Shown: in pieces, positions 1 through 8,243 of the stretch | Layout: each line of letters starts with the position of its first letter | Position numbering within the stretch: the first letter of the stretch is position 1 | NCBI GenBank assembly: GCA_963708645.1 | Contig: CAVPTA010000008.1 | Location: forward strand, 62,001-126,000 | Reading direction: 5' to 3' | DNA from: RYN-133 sp963708645 | Lineage (GTDB): Bacteria > Actinomycetota > Actinomycetes > Mycobacteriales > Jatrophihabitantaceae | Length of the DNA stretch: 64,000 nt | Translations under genes and position numbers: made by a program | The notes under the pieces: model-generated | Database searches by the model: none | What the model saw: only the letters and a program-made list of their open reading frames with translations | Told to the model about the DNA's origin: nothing

Positions 1-201
1 GGATGCGATCAGCGCTTCCTGGGCTCCGGGCGGTGCGGCGCACCAGAACGCGAGCCGGTCGGCGCCGTGGTGATGATCGTCGACGGACACGAACTGCTTC
101 TTGTCGCGGACGAAGAACGCCGGCTCACCGTGGCTGGCCCGCTCGGTCACCTCGGGCAGCGCAAGGCACATCGCGCGCAGCCGATCGACCGGGTCACTCA
201 C
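1..201 (-). CDS. MmcQ/YjbR family protein, partial (runs off left edge)
   Basis: Only the first 67 codons are present. The GTG start at 201 opens VSDPVDRLRAMC, and a following stretch with HGEPAFFVRDKKQF matches the N-terminal pattern of the MmcQ/YjbR (DUF419) family, small proteins with a CyaY-like fold whose cellular role is not settled. It lies on the same strand as the phosphatase and fructosamine-kinase-like genes, just after a long palindrome, so it either ends that run or has its own leader. Completeness cannot be judged because the 3' end is outside the window. Confidence 0.75.
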   Translation of the reverse strand, partial: MSDPVDRLRAMCLALPEVTERASHGEPAFFVRDKKQFVSVDDHHHGADRLAFWCAAPPGAQEALIAS

Positions 202-216
202 GCCCCGATCCTCTCC

Positions 217-285
217 GACAGTGGTCAGTTTCGGCCACAGTGGTCAGTTGCAACTGACCACTGTGGCTCCGAACTGACCACTGTC
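217..285. repeat. 69-base near-perfect palindrome with four copies of a 13-mer
   Basis: The motif ACAGTGGTCAGTT occurs at 218-230 and 237-249 and as its complement at 252-264 and 272-284, so the two halves fold onto each other around position 250/251. The right edge covers the stop codon (284-286) of the fructosamine-kinase-like gene and the left edge ends 15 bases before the MmcQ start. It could be a terminator, a leader hairpin or a dispersed palindromic repeat. The arms are far longer than an ordinary terminator and no U-tract follows. Confidence 0.85.
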
Positions 286-966
286 AGCGCAACCGGCGGG
301 CGAGGTCGTGCGCCTGCCGCAGGTAGCTGCCACCGAACAACACCGCGTGGACGAGCAGCGGGAACAGCTGCCACAGCCCGATTCGTTCGCGCCATCCGTC
401 GGCGAACGGCGAGATCTCTTCGTAGGCCGACACGGTGCGCACGGGGATGTGCCCGAACAGGTCGAGCATCGCGAGGTCGAGTTCGCGGTGGCCGCCGTAC
501 GCGGCGGGGTCGATGAGCCAGGCCCGTCCCTCGCGATCGGCGAGCACGTTGCCCGTCCACAAGTCGCCGTGCACCCGTGCCGGCGGCTCGGCCGGCGCAT
601 CGACACGCACGGCCGCGACGTCGCGTTCGAGACCGACCCGTGATGCCAGCGGCATGAGCCGGTGTTCGAGGTAGTAACTGTTCCAGTCGTCGGACTCCGG
701 CGATTCGAGCTCGCACCGTCCGACGAAGAACCGGCCCGGACGCGGGCAGCGTGCCGAACTGCGACGCACCGGCCGCGTGCATTCCGGCGAGCATCCGGCC
801 GAGATCCTCTTCGCCGGCTGTGTCGAGCCGGCCGGGCTCGATCCGTTGCAATACCAAGCCGATCGGGCGACTCTGAGACGATCGCGGGGACACGGGCACC
901 CGCGTCGGCGAGCCATCGCAGCCCGGCAGCCTCGAGCGGCGCCGGATCAGCCTTGACGAAGTTCAT
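284..966 (-). CDS. Fructosamine/ketoamine kinase-like protein, frame interrupted
   Basis: Fructosamine-3-kinase homologues phosphorylate ketoamine adducts on proteins as the first step of deglycation. The C-terminal part carries the kinase-like catalytic signature HGDLWTGN and, further on, LIDPAAYGGHRELDLAML. The product is split over three frames: residues from ATG 966 (FVKADPAPLEAAGLRWLA) to about 873, then a second frame with LVLQRIEPGRLDTAGEE, then from about 745 the frame ending at 284. Both breaks look like one extra base in CCC or GGG. The usual first 25-30 residues before FVK are also missing where the gene overlaps the phosphatase, so either a small deletion or an assembly fault lies here. 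Pairing with a low-molecular-weight phosphatase supports a deglycation role. Confidence 0.7.
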
Positions 967-1394
967 CGAGCAGTCGGCGGCACGCCGCGGCGATCTGGTC
1001 GAGGACGACGTCGAATCCGTCCGGGCCGCCGTAGTACGGGATCGGGAACGTCGACGTCATCGAGCAATCGCATCCGGTCGCCGCTTCCGGGCGGAGCATC
1101 CGCCGCAACCGGTGCAGGTTCTCCTCGTCGACGGCGAGCAGCAGGTCGAACTCGTCGAAGTCGGACGGCGTCGACCTGCCGGGCAGCACCGGTAAGGGTG
1201 ATCCCGCGGCGTGCGGCTGCGGTGCTGGCCCGCGCGTCCGGGGCTTCGCCCACGTGCCACGCGCCGGTGCCCGCACTGTCGACTTCGATCTCGCCGGCGA
1301 GGCCGGCGTCGTCGACCAGGCCGCGCATCACAGCCTCGGCCGTGGGCGAGCGGCAGATGTTGCCGGAACAGACGAACAGCACTCGGGTGGGCAC
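947..1394 (-). CDS. Low-molecular-weight protein-tyrosine-phosphatase family, frame interrupted
   Basis: The GTG start at 1394 opens VPTRVLFVCSGNICRSP, the CX5R phosphatase loop (C9, R15) of the LMW-PTP family. The later pieces FDEFDLLLAVDEENLHRL, LLDDVDVPDP and YYGGPDGF supply the family's C-terminal half, with the general-acid DP segment present. The pieces sit in two alternating frames, with breaks near 1170 (extra base), 1068 (missing base) and 1040 (extra base). Established work on bacterial fructosamine kinase homologues found LMW-PTP partners that dephosphorylate ribulosamine or erythrulosamine phosphates, which fits the overlapping kinase-like gene downstream. A signalling phosphatase is the alternative. 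Confidence 0.75.
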
Positions 1395-1404
1395 TTGCCC
1401 CAGG

Positions 1405-1860
1405 CTAGGCCTGCGGCGCCTGCGTCCCAGCTGTCGACGGCGGCTCGCCCAGACAGATCTGCAGGTGCAATGCCTTCGTCATGTCGTGAATCGCCTTTGT
1501 CAGCTCGGTATTCATCTTCAGCTCCTGCTCGCTGGTCGTGAAGTCGTGATCGGCTTTGGCCTGTTGGTAAGCCGCCTGCCGGTTCTGGCCGATCATGACG
1601 AACGTCGACAGGAAGATCGCTTCGAGCGAGACGCCCAGCGTCAGCGTCGGCCACGGGTTCTTCTCGATGAACAGCATCCACACCGCGAACAGCACGATGT
1701 GGACGTAGACGAACATCATCGAGCCGGCGAACTTCGTGATCGCGTCAGCGACGCGCAGCTGCACATCGGCAGCGCGCTTCTCGGCGACCGAAATCAGGGC
1801 CGGGTGCGTCGTTGATTTGACGATCTCGGCGGGGGTAAGGGCGACTGCGGCGTTGGTCAT
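1405..1860 (-). CDS. DUF1003 family membrane protein
   Basis: A 151-residue protein. Two hydrophobic segments, around MMFVYVHIVLFAVWMLF and LGVSLEAIFLSTFVMI, are followed by QNRQAAYQQAKADHDF and a charged tail, the arrangement of DUF1003 proteins, whose function is unknown. The ATG at 1860 was chosen because GAGAGGG sits a few bases upstream; an in-frame upstream ATG at 1920 has no such site. It is the first gene of the minus-strand run leading into the LMW phosphatase, with a 10-base gap. A second DUF1003 gene lies at 43340. Confidence 0.85.
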   Translation of the reverse strand: MTNAAVALTPAEIVKSTTHPALISVAEKRAADVQLRVADAITKFAGSMMFVYVHIVLFAVWMLFIEKNPWPTLTLGVSLEAIFLSTFVMIGQNRQAAYQQAKADHDFTTSEQELKMNTELTKAIHDMTKALHLQICLGEPPSTAGTQAPQA

Positions 1861-1907
1861 CGGGTTCCCTCTCGTAAATGGGCGATGATCAGTGTGCGAT
1901 ACCGCCG

Positions 1908-4148
1908 TCAGAGCCGCCACCAGGCTCGGCCGCGCGCCGTGCCGACCAGTGCCGCGGGTGCGACCAGGTCTGTGCGCAACCGGTCGATGTCACCGAGGTA
2001 CTGCCCGGACCACAACAACTGTTCGGCCCGGTTGGCGCGCTCGGGATCGCCGCAACTGTGCACGGCCGGCAACACGACGTCGAGGAACGAGGTGCCGTCG
2101 GCGGCGCCGTCGATCGGCGGCGGTTGCGCTGCGCGTCCCGCGATCACATCGGCCAGCTCGGCGTACCACTCACTCACGTCGTCAGCACGACGCTGCAGCA
2201 ACGTCGCAGGCTCGACCAGTTCGGCATCGTCGGCCGGGACGACGACCCCGTGCGGAGCCTGCTCGTGCAACTGGTTGATCGCGACACCGGCCAACCGCAC
2301 CCGCGTCGCGCCGCCGGCGAGGACGGCAACACTTTCGAGCGGCACCTGCTTCGTCCCCTGCTCGGCCAGGTACTGCCGCAGCGCGTCGTCGAGGCGGGCA
2401 CCGGCAGCGGTCGCCACATCGCCGATCGCCGCCGGAGTGCCCGTGCGCTCGTACAACGATGCGACCGACTGTCGAAGGAAACGGGCAGCGGTGTTGTAGG
2501 CCTCGGCGTACGCAGCGCCGAGTGCGGCCGCCGCGCCGCGGGGCCAGAACAGGAACCCCGCGACCAGGCTCGCAGCGCAGCCGAGCGCGACGTCCTCAAC
2601 GCGCACGACCCCGATCTGCCAGCCGGCCGGCGCGATGATGTTGAACAGGATGATCGTGAAGACCGTGAACGCGGCCTGCCCGGCGACGAACGAGATCAAC
2701 GCCGGCGCCGATGCAGCTACGAAGATGACGATCGGGAACAGCGTCCACAACACGGCGTGATTGGTTCCGATGATCGCGACCAGCCCGCCGCCGATCGCAA
2801 ATCCGACGACGGTGCCGAGCAGCGCGCGCAGCACGGTCGCACCCGTCGACAGCGCGTTCGAACGAAGCACCGACAGCGCGCCGAGGCCGATCCAGAAGGC
2901 GTTCTGCGCATCGACAACCCGCGACACCAACACCGCGAGCGCGAGCCCGACTGCCGCCCGGATACTGCTCTGGAGCCGCACCGAATGCCGGTCGAAGTGC
3001 CCGTACGCGACGCGCTGCGCAGCACTGGCCGTGCCACGTCCGAGCAGCCGGCTCCACCACGACCGCGAGTCGGCGGCAGCGATGGCCGAGACGGTCTCGG
3101 CGGCCAAAGTCACTGCGTAGCCGAGCTCGTGCGCGGCGTAGAGGGGACGCTCGAACTCCCCCGCGACGGCTCCGTTCCCGGATCGCACCGCTGTTGCGCG
3201 CAGGGCCTCGAGCGCCTCGGCGGCAATCGCGGCGCGTGCCTCGCCGAACGCGCCGACGCACGTTTCGAGGTCGGCGCACGCCGTCAGCGCCGGCCCGCGG
3301 CCGTCGTGATCGAGAGTCTCGGCGCAGGCCACCAACAGCTTCGCGGCGGCATCGCGCAATCGGCGACCCTGCTCGGTCCAGCCGTCCGGCGCGTCGGCGC
3401 ACGCGTTGATGACGATCGTCGAGAGCCATTCGAGCTCGTCGACGAGCCGGATCAACAGCCGCGCCCCGGTGCTCAATGCGGCCGTGCGCGCGGCTGCCGA
3501 GACCCGGAAGGCGTCGCGCAGCTCGCGCGCCGAAGCGCGCATCGCAACGAGCGGATCTCGTTCGCCGGGCGGTGGTTGCTCGAGGTGCAGCAGCGCGCCC
3601 ATCGCCCGGCACAGGGTCGCGGCGCGCTGGCGCAGCACGTTCTGGTCGGCGGGCGGCCAGACGAACAGTGCGACCGGCACCGAGATTGCCAGCGCGATTC
3701 CCCAGCCGGCCAGTCGTTCGGGCACGTAGGTGCGTCCGCCGGGCAACATCACCGCGAGGATGAATGTGAGCAGTGCTGCCTGCGTCCCGCCGTTGATCAC
3801 CGAGCTGACGACACCGGCGAACAACACTGCGAACGCGACGACGCCCATCGCGACCACGGCCAGCCAGTTCGGTGTCGCGACGAATGATCCGAGCACGATG
3901 AGGACGACCCCGGTGAGTCCGAGCGCGGAGTACGCGGCGAGCCGGGTCGCGCGCCCACCGGGAAAGGCAGCAAACAGCAGCAACGCGAACGAGCCGAACG
4001 CGGCGAACGTCGCGACCTGGGCGTCGCCGATCACCTGCGACCCGATGGCGAAGTTCACCGGGACGATCACCGCGGCGCGCAGCGCGCGTTTGCTTGCTAC
4101 CCAGCCCGGATCGTGCGCCGCGACATGGCGGGTCAGCCAGTCAGCCAC
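1908..4148 (-). CDS. FUSC-family inner-membrane protein (aromatic-acid exporter-like)
   Basis: About 746 residues with the two-block layout of the FUSC family: an N-terminal set of membrane segments starting around ALRAAVIVPVNFAIG, a soluble middle, then a second membrane set around VGLALAVLVSRVVDAQNAFW and a C-terminal helical region. The family includes p-hydroxybenzoic acid and fusaric-acid type efflux proteins, but the substrate here is unknown. GTG 4148 is preferred: it follows the zinc-finger stop codon (4150-4152) after one base, suggesting translational coupling. Reading the frame further up to 4481 would overlap the zinc-finger gene almost entirely and adds no family sequence. It is the last gene of the kinase/reductase run. 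Confidence 0.82.
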   Translation of the reverse strand: MADWLTRHVAAHDPGWVASKRALRAAVIVPVNFAIGSQVIGDAQVATFAAFGSFALLLFAAFPGGRATRLAAYSALGLTGVVLIVLGSFVATPNWLAVVAMGVVAFAVLFAGVVSSVINGGTQAALLTFILAVMLPGGRTYVPERLAGWGIALAISVPVALFVWPPADQNVLRQRAATLCRAMGALLHLEQPPPGERDPLVAMRASARELRDAFRVSAAARTAALSTGARLLIRLVDELEWLSTIVINACADAPDGWTEQGRRLRDAAAKLLVACAETLDHDGRGPALTACADLETCVGAFGEARAAIAAEALEALRATAVRSGNGAVAGEFERPLYAAHELGYAVTLAAETVSAIAAADSRSWWSRLLGRGTASAAQRVAYGHFDRHSVRLQSSIRAAVGLALAVLVSRVVDAQNAFWIGLGALSVLRSNALSTGATVLRALLGTVVGFAIGGGLVAIIGTNHAVLWTLFPIVIFVAASAPALISFVAGQAAFTVFTIILFNIIAPAGWQIGVVRVEDVALGCAASLVAGFLFWPRGAAAALGAAYAEAYNTAARFLRQSVASLYERTGTPAAIGDVATAAGARLDDALRQYLAEQGTKQVPLESVAVLAGGATRVRLAGVAINQLHEQAPHGVVVPADDAELVEPATLLQRRADDVSEWYAELADVIAGRAAQPPPIDGAADGTSFLDVVLPAVHSCGDPERANRAEQLLWSGQYLGDIDRLRTDLVAPAALVGTARGRAWWRL

Positions 4149-4149
4149 G

Positions 4150-4494
4150 TCAGTGGACGTGGCGTCGCCAGTCGGCGGGCACCCGGTCGCCAGGCCCGGG
4201 CACCGTCTGGTCGTCGGGATGATGCTGGGGATCGGCCAGCTGCGGACCGTCGTAGTAATCCTGCTGTTCGTAGTCCCAGTACCAGGTCTCGCCCGGTTCG
4301 AAACTCTGTACGTAGCGATGCCCGCTGGAGGTTGCGTGCGCGCTCGCGTGCTGCATCGGGGACGAATCGCAGCAGCCGATGTGACCACACTGCGCGCAAC
4401 GCCGCAGATGCACCCACCAGCCGTCGGCGGCGTCGCATTCGACGCAACCGGTTCCGCTCGGTGGCACGGACGGATCGACACCGGGCATCGTCAT
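4150..4494 (-). CDS. UBP-type zinc-finger domain protein
   Basis: A 114-residue protein made of one UBP-type zinc finger. Cysteine pairs CVEC and CAQC, then CC and a histidine series through HASAH and SSGHRYV, give the metal-ligand pattern, followed by an aromatic tail with WYWDYEQQDYYDGP. In eukaryotes this fold binds the C-terminus of ubiquitin; bacterial members are known mainly from their company with redox and histidine-kinase genes, and their ligand is not established. The ATG at 4494 overlaps the kinase stop (ATGA) and the FUSC gene follows at once, so it is co-translated with both. Confidence 0.88.
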   Translation of the reverse strand: MTMPGVDPSVPPSGTGCVECDAADGWWVHLRRCAQCGHIGCCDSSPMQHASAHATSSGHRYVQSFEPGETWYWDYEQQDYYDGPQLADPQHHPDDQTVPGPGDRVPADWRRHVH

Positions 4495-5924
4495 GACTCG
4501 TCCTCAAGAACTCGCAGCGGCAGGCGGACAGTGAACACGGTATTGCCCGGCTCGGAGTTGACGCGCAAGTCGCCGTGATGCTTGTTGACGACGATGCGCC
4601 ATGAGATGTCGAGGCCGAGACCGGTGCCCTGACCGACCGGTTTGGTCGTGAAGAACGGCTCGAAGATCCGTGCGACGATCTCGTCGGGAATGCCCGGACC
4701 GGTGTCGCCGATCTCGACCTGGATCGCGTCGTCGTTGTGCCGACTGGTGCGGATCGTCAGCGTCCCGGCACCGTCCATCGCCTGGATCGCGTTGTCGATC
4801 AGGTTCGTCCAGACCTGGTTGAGCTCGGCGCCGTAGACCGGGATGTCGGGCAGCGACCGGTCGTATTCCTTGACCACCTTGATGTCACCGATCTTGCGGC
4901 TGAGCATGATCAGCGTGCTCTCGAGCAGTTCGTGGACGTCGAGCACCTGGAACGGGGCGCGGTCCATCTGCGAGTACTGCTTCGCGGCGTTGACCAGGGT
5001 CGAGATGCGTCCGGTTGAATCCTCGATCTCGTTCATGAGCAGCTCGGTCTCGAGCGAGTAGTTCAGCCAGCGCACCGCGCCGTCGAGCATCTCGCCGTCG
5101 ACGGTCGCGGCGAGCTGATCGAGCCAGCCGATGTCGAGGCCGGCCGCGACGAACGTGGGTGCGAGGTCATAGCCGCGCTGGATGCCGTGCTCTTCGAACC
5201 AGTCGCTGAGCGCGTCCTCCATGTCGGACGTTTCGAGCGGACTGAGTTCCGGCGCCTTGGCAACCATCTCGACCGCGCGTTCCTGCACCTGGATCAGCGT
5301 CTCGAGCTGGCTGCGGGCCCACGCACCGCCGGCGATCATCTTCAGCTTCTGGCGCATGTGCGCGACGCGGTCGCGCAGCGAGGACGTGGCGCGGACGGCG
5401 GCCGCGGCGGGGTTGTTGAGCTCATGGGTCAGGCCCGCCGACAATGAACCGAGCGCGAGCAACCGCTCGCGCTGGGCGACAGCATCACGGTTCTTCTGCT
5501 GGCCGAAGAACAGTCCCTCGAGCAAATGCAGCGGCATCGGGAACCACTGCTTCATGAAGTCGGTGAAGTCGGACGCCGCGAGTACATACATGCGCGTGCG
5601 CGTCACCGCCCGGGTCGAACCGGGATAGGTCTGCTCGGTGCGATCGCCCAGATAGGCCTGCCACGCACCGGTGTAGACGCCACGCTGGTCGGTGCGGCCC
5701 ACCTCGACGTCGTCGTTGCCGACCCGTCGCGTCAGCGCGATCGAGCCCTCGATCATGACGTAGAAGCAGGTGGCCGGCTCGCCTTCGCGAGCGATCCAGC
5801 CCGGTTCGAACCACTGCACGTGCCCGCGCTCGCACAGCCAGTCGAGCTGCTCGTCGCTGAGCTTCTCGAACAGGAACAGCGTGCGCAGTTCGTCTCTGTC
5901 ACACGGGAGAATCTCGTCACTCAT
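4491..5924 (-). CDS. Sensor histidine kinase with N-terminal cyclic-nucleotide-binding domain
   Basis: A 477-residue soluble kinase with no membrane segment. Residues of roughly 10-135 resemble a cNMP-binding/Crp-like domain (GWIAREGEPATCFYVMIEGS). The H-box is GLTHELNNPAAAA, the N-box NQVWTNLIDNAIQAM, and the ATP lid DTGPGIP and GTGLGLDIS. It should autophosphorylate the H-box histidine in response to a bound small ligand. The likely partner is the receiver domain fused to the reductase encoded directly upstream. The start codon shares a base with the reductase stop (TAATG) and the end overlaps the zinc-finger start, so all three are translationally coupled. Confidence 0.92.
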   Translation of the reverse strand: MSDEILPCDRDELRTLFLFEKLSDEQLDWLCERGHVQWFEPGWIAREGEPATCFYVMIEGSIALTRRVGNDDVEVGRTDQRGVYTGAWQAYLGDRTEQTYPGSTRAVTRTRMYVLAASDFTDFMKQWFPMPLHLLEGLFFGQQKNRDAVAQRERLLALGSLSAGLTHELNNPAAAAVRATSSLRDRVAHMRQKLKMIAGGAWARSQLETLIQVQERAVEMVAKAPELSPLETSDMEDALSDWFEEHGIQRGYDLAPTFVAAGLDIGWLDQLAATVDGEMLDGAVRWLNYSLETELLMNEIEDSTGRISTLVNAAKQYSQMDRAPFQVLDVHELLESTLIMLSRKIGDIKVVKEYDRSLPDIPVYGAELNQVWTNLIDNAIQAMDGAGTLTIRTSRHNDDAIQVEIGDTGPGIPDEIVARIFEPFFTTKPVGQGTGLGLDISWRIVVNKHHGDLRVNSEPGNTVFTVRLPLRVLEDES

Positions 5925-7603
5925 TATGACAGTCCTTCGATGTAGCGGTGGACGAGCATGACCGCCATCGCGCCCTCGCCGACCGCCGACGCGACTCGCT
6001 TGGCCGACTCGAAGCGCGCATCGCCCGCAGCGAAGACTCCAGGCACGCTCGTCTCGAGATGGAACGGTTGGCGGTCCAGATTCCATCCCGCCGGCAGCGC
6101 GCCGTCCACGACGAGGTCCGGTCCCGCGATCACGAAGCCGCGTTCGTCGCGGGCCACCGTCCCGTCCAGCCACTCGGTGCGGGGGGCCGCACCGATGAAC
6201 ACGAACAGCCAACCCGCGTCGACGGTCTCGCGCTCGCCGGTGTTCTTGTCCTGCAGCGTGATCTGGTCCAGTTGCTTGTGGCCGTGTACCTCGACGACCT
6301 CGCAGCAGGTGCGCACGCGGATGTTGTCGATGCCCTCGATCTGCTGGATGAGGTAGTACGACATCGACTGCGTCAGCGCCTCGCCCCGGACGAGGATCGT
6401 CACCGACCTGGCGCCGTGCTGCGCGAGATAGACCGCGGCCTGGCCCGCCGAGTTCGCGCCGCCGACGATGTAGACGTCCTGCTGCTTGCAGTTGGCGGCC
6501 TCGGTGAGCGCGGAGCCGTAGAAGACACCGCGACCGGTGAGCCGATCGCATCCCTCGGCGGCGAGCTGCCGGTACGAGACGCCGGTCGCGAGGATGACGG
6601 TATGCGCGTCGATCGACTCGCCGTCGGCGAAACGCACCGTGCGTCCCGAGCCGTTGACCTCGAGCCCGACGACATCGCGGGTCGTGATGAGCTCGGCGCC
6701 GAACTTCTCCGCCTGCCGGCGAGCGCGGTCGGTCAGCTGCGCACCGGACACTCCGTCGGGGAAGCCGAGGTAGTTCTCGATGCGCGAGCTCTGCCCGGCT
6801 TGGCCGCCGGTCGCGAGCCGCTCGACCATGACGGTCTTGAGACCCTCGGACGCGCCGTACACCGCCGAGCCGAGCCCGGCCGGCCCGCCACCGATCACGA
6901 CGAGGTCGTAGAAGTCCTTCGACGGCGTCGTCGACAGCCCGACGTGCGTGGCCAGTTCGGTGTCGGACGGACTGGCCATCGCGGCGCCGTCTGGTGTCAC
7001 GACCAGCGGGATCTGCCGCGCGTCGAGCTCGGCCGCTTCGAGCAGTTGCTTCCCCTCGGCCGAGTCGGAGGTGTACCAGCGGTAGGGCACCTGGTTGCGG
7101 GCGAGGAACTCACGCACCTGCGACGAACGCGCCGACCAGCGGTGCCCGACGACCTTCGTCTCCGGGACGGGACTGTGATCGGTTGTCGCCCACGCCTCGA
7201 GCTGGGCGTCGATGACCGGGTAGAGCTTCTCCTCCGGCGGGTCCCACGGTTTGAGCAGGTAGTAGTCGAGGTCGATGACGTTGATCGCCTCGATCGCGGC
7301 GTCGGTGTCGGCGTAGGCAGTGAGGAGCACCCGCCGAGCGCCCGGGTAGAGGTCCATCGCCGCTTCGAGGAAGTCGAGCCCGCTCAGGCCGGGCATCCGG
7401 TAGTCGGCGAGCAGCACTGCGACGGTGTCGCCGCGCAGCTTCATCTCGCGCAGCGCGTCGAGAGCCTGCTCACCCGATTCGGCGCGCACGATGCGATGCG
7501 TGTCGCCGTAGCGGCGGCGAAGGTCCCTGGCCACGGCGCGCGAGACACCGGGGTCGTCGTCGACGGTGAGGATCGAGGTGCGAGCGGCTCCCGGTGAAGT
7601 CAC
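5924..7603 (-). CDS. Response-regulator receiver fused to thioredoxin-reductase-like FAD oxidoreductase
   Basis: 559 residues in three parts. Residues 1-130 form a receiver domain with acidic pocket VDDD, phospho-acceptor in LLADYRMPG and the K of LLKPWDPP. A short glutaredoxin-like linker follows (EFLARNQVPYRWY). From about 225 comes a two-dinucleotide-domain reductase: FAD site VVIGGGPAGLGSAVYGA, NAD(P)H site YIVGGANSAGQAAVYLA, and C-terminal FAD motif VPGVFAAGD. The redox CxxC of true thioredoxin reductases is absent: the position reads GVFYGSALTEAANC. It is therefore a signalling oxidoreductase rather than a disulfide reductase. GTG start; it heads the run with the kinase, zinc finger and FUSC genes. 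Confidence 0.92.
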   Translation of the reverse strand: MTSPGAARTSILTVDDDPGVSRAVARDLRRRYGDTHRIVRAESGEQALDALREMKLRGDTVAVLLADYRMPGLSGLDFLEAAMDLYPGARRVLLTAYADTDAAIEAINVIDLDYYLLKPWDPPEEKLYPVIDAQLEAWATTDHSPVPETKVVGHRWSARSSQVREFLARNQVPYRWYTSDSAEGKQLLEAAELDARQIPLVVTPDGAAMASPSDTELATHVGLSTTPSKDFYDLVVIGGGPAGLGSAVYGASEGLKTVMVERLATGGQAGQSSRIENYLGFPDGVSGAQLTDRARRQAEKFGAELITTRDVVGLEVNGSGRTVRFADGESIDAHTVILATGVSYRQLAAEGCDRLTGRGVFYGSALTEAANCKQQDVYIVGGANSAGQAAVYLAQHGARSVTILVRGEALTQSMSYYLIQQIEGIDNIRVRTCCEVVEVHGHKQLDQITLQDKNTGERETVDAGWLFVFIGAAPRTEWLDGTVARDERGFVIAGPDLVVDGALPAGWNLDRQPFHLETSVPGVFAAGDARFESAKRVASAVGEGAMAVMLVHRYIEGLS

Positions 7604-7656
7604 AGGACGAGCCTAGGACCCGACGCCAACCCGCAACCGTGATGATCTTGGAAGTT

Positions 7657-8136
7657 TTAGTCGGACACGAGGTCGTCGAAAATCAACAACGTCTGGGTCG
7701 ACTGCACCTCGGGCATGTCCTGCAGCCGGTTCAGGACGAGGTCGCGCAGGGTCCCGATGTCGCGGGTGCGGACGAGGAGCACGATGTCGTACTCGCCCGA
7801 CACGAGCGTGGCGTGCTCGACGTCGTCGATGGCGAGCAACCGCGAGCTGAGGGTCTTCCACGAGCGCTGCGCGACCTTCAGGTTCACGTATGCCGACAGC
7901 GGACGACCGTAGCGGCGCGGGTCGATAACGGCGCTGTACCCGGTGATCACGCCGTCCCGTTCCAGGCGTTCGACGCGGGCGTACACGCCGGCGCGGGAGA
8001 TGTGCAGCCGCTCGGCCAGGGCCCGCATGGAGAGCCGCCCGTCGCCGACGAGGGCGTCGACGATGCCGCGGTCGGTGTCGTCGAGCACGGCCATCTGTCC
8101 GTCGGAACCGCTTCCGCCGGCGTCTCCGGTTGCCAT
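7657..8136 (-). CDS. Lrp/AsnC family transcriptional regulator
   Basis: 159 residues with an N-terminal helix-turn-helix (DDTDRGIVDALVGDGRLSMR, then RAGVYARVERLERDGVI) and a C-terminal RAM/ligand-binding domain (HATLVSGEYDIVLLVRT). It diverges from the 2-oxoacid dehydrogenase genes, and Lrp-type regulators of branched-chain keto-acid dehydrogenase operons (BkdR) are well known, so control of the adjacent bkd genes in response to branched-chain amino acids is the natural reading. The alternative, control of the reductase run 53 bases downstream on the same strand, cannot be excluded. Confidence 0.9.
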   Translation of the reverse strand: MATGDAGGSGSDGQMAVLDDTDRGIVDALVGDGRLSMRALAERLHISRAGVYARVERLERDGVITGYSAVIDPRRYGRPLSAYVNLKVAQRSWKTLSSRLLAIDDVEHATLVSGEYDIVLLVRTRDIGTLRDLVLNRLQDMPEVQSTQTLLIFDDLVSD

Positions 8137-8243
8137 AAGTACGGACGGTATCGCGAAAATTGCTCGAACGTCTGGTCATTCCAGCGATCGGCATACAGAT
8201 GGCCAGTTTTAGGGCACTATTTGTCTACCGAAAGGAGACAGCG
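8137..8243. promoter_or_regulatory. Divergent promoter region between Lrp/AsnC gene and bkd genes
   Basis: This 107-base gap is AT-richer than its surroundings and separates two divergent starts. An AAAGGAG ribosome site at 8231-8237 precedes the TTG start of E1 alpha at 8244. TTTTAGGGCACTATTTGTC just upstream is the most likely regulator-binding or promoter stretch. No defined Lrp box could be proven by eye. Confidence 0.5.

Noticed and set aside
217..285. CRISPR-like array
   Set aside because: The four repeats alternate in orientation and are separated by 6 bases or less; this is a palindrome, not an array with spacers.
1878..3887. Long plus-strand open frame (669 codons) opposite the FUSC gene
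   Set aside because: It is rich in R, D, G and Q without domain signal and lies wholly antisense to a clear membrane protein; an effect of high GC codon bias.
4149..4481. N-terminal extension of the FUSC protein to 4481
   Set aside because: It would overlap nearly the whole zinc-finger gene and has no FUSC-like sequence; GTG 4148 fits coupling.
5948..7597. Plus-strand open frame of 549 codons opposite the reductase fusion
   Set aside because: Antisense to a protein with clear receiver and FAD motifs; low-complexity charged composition.
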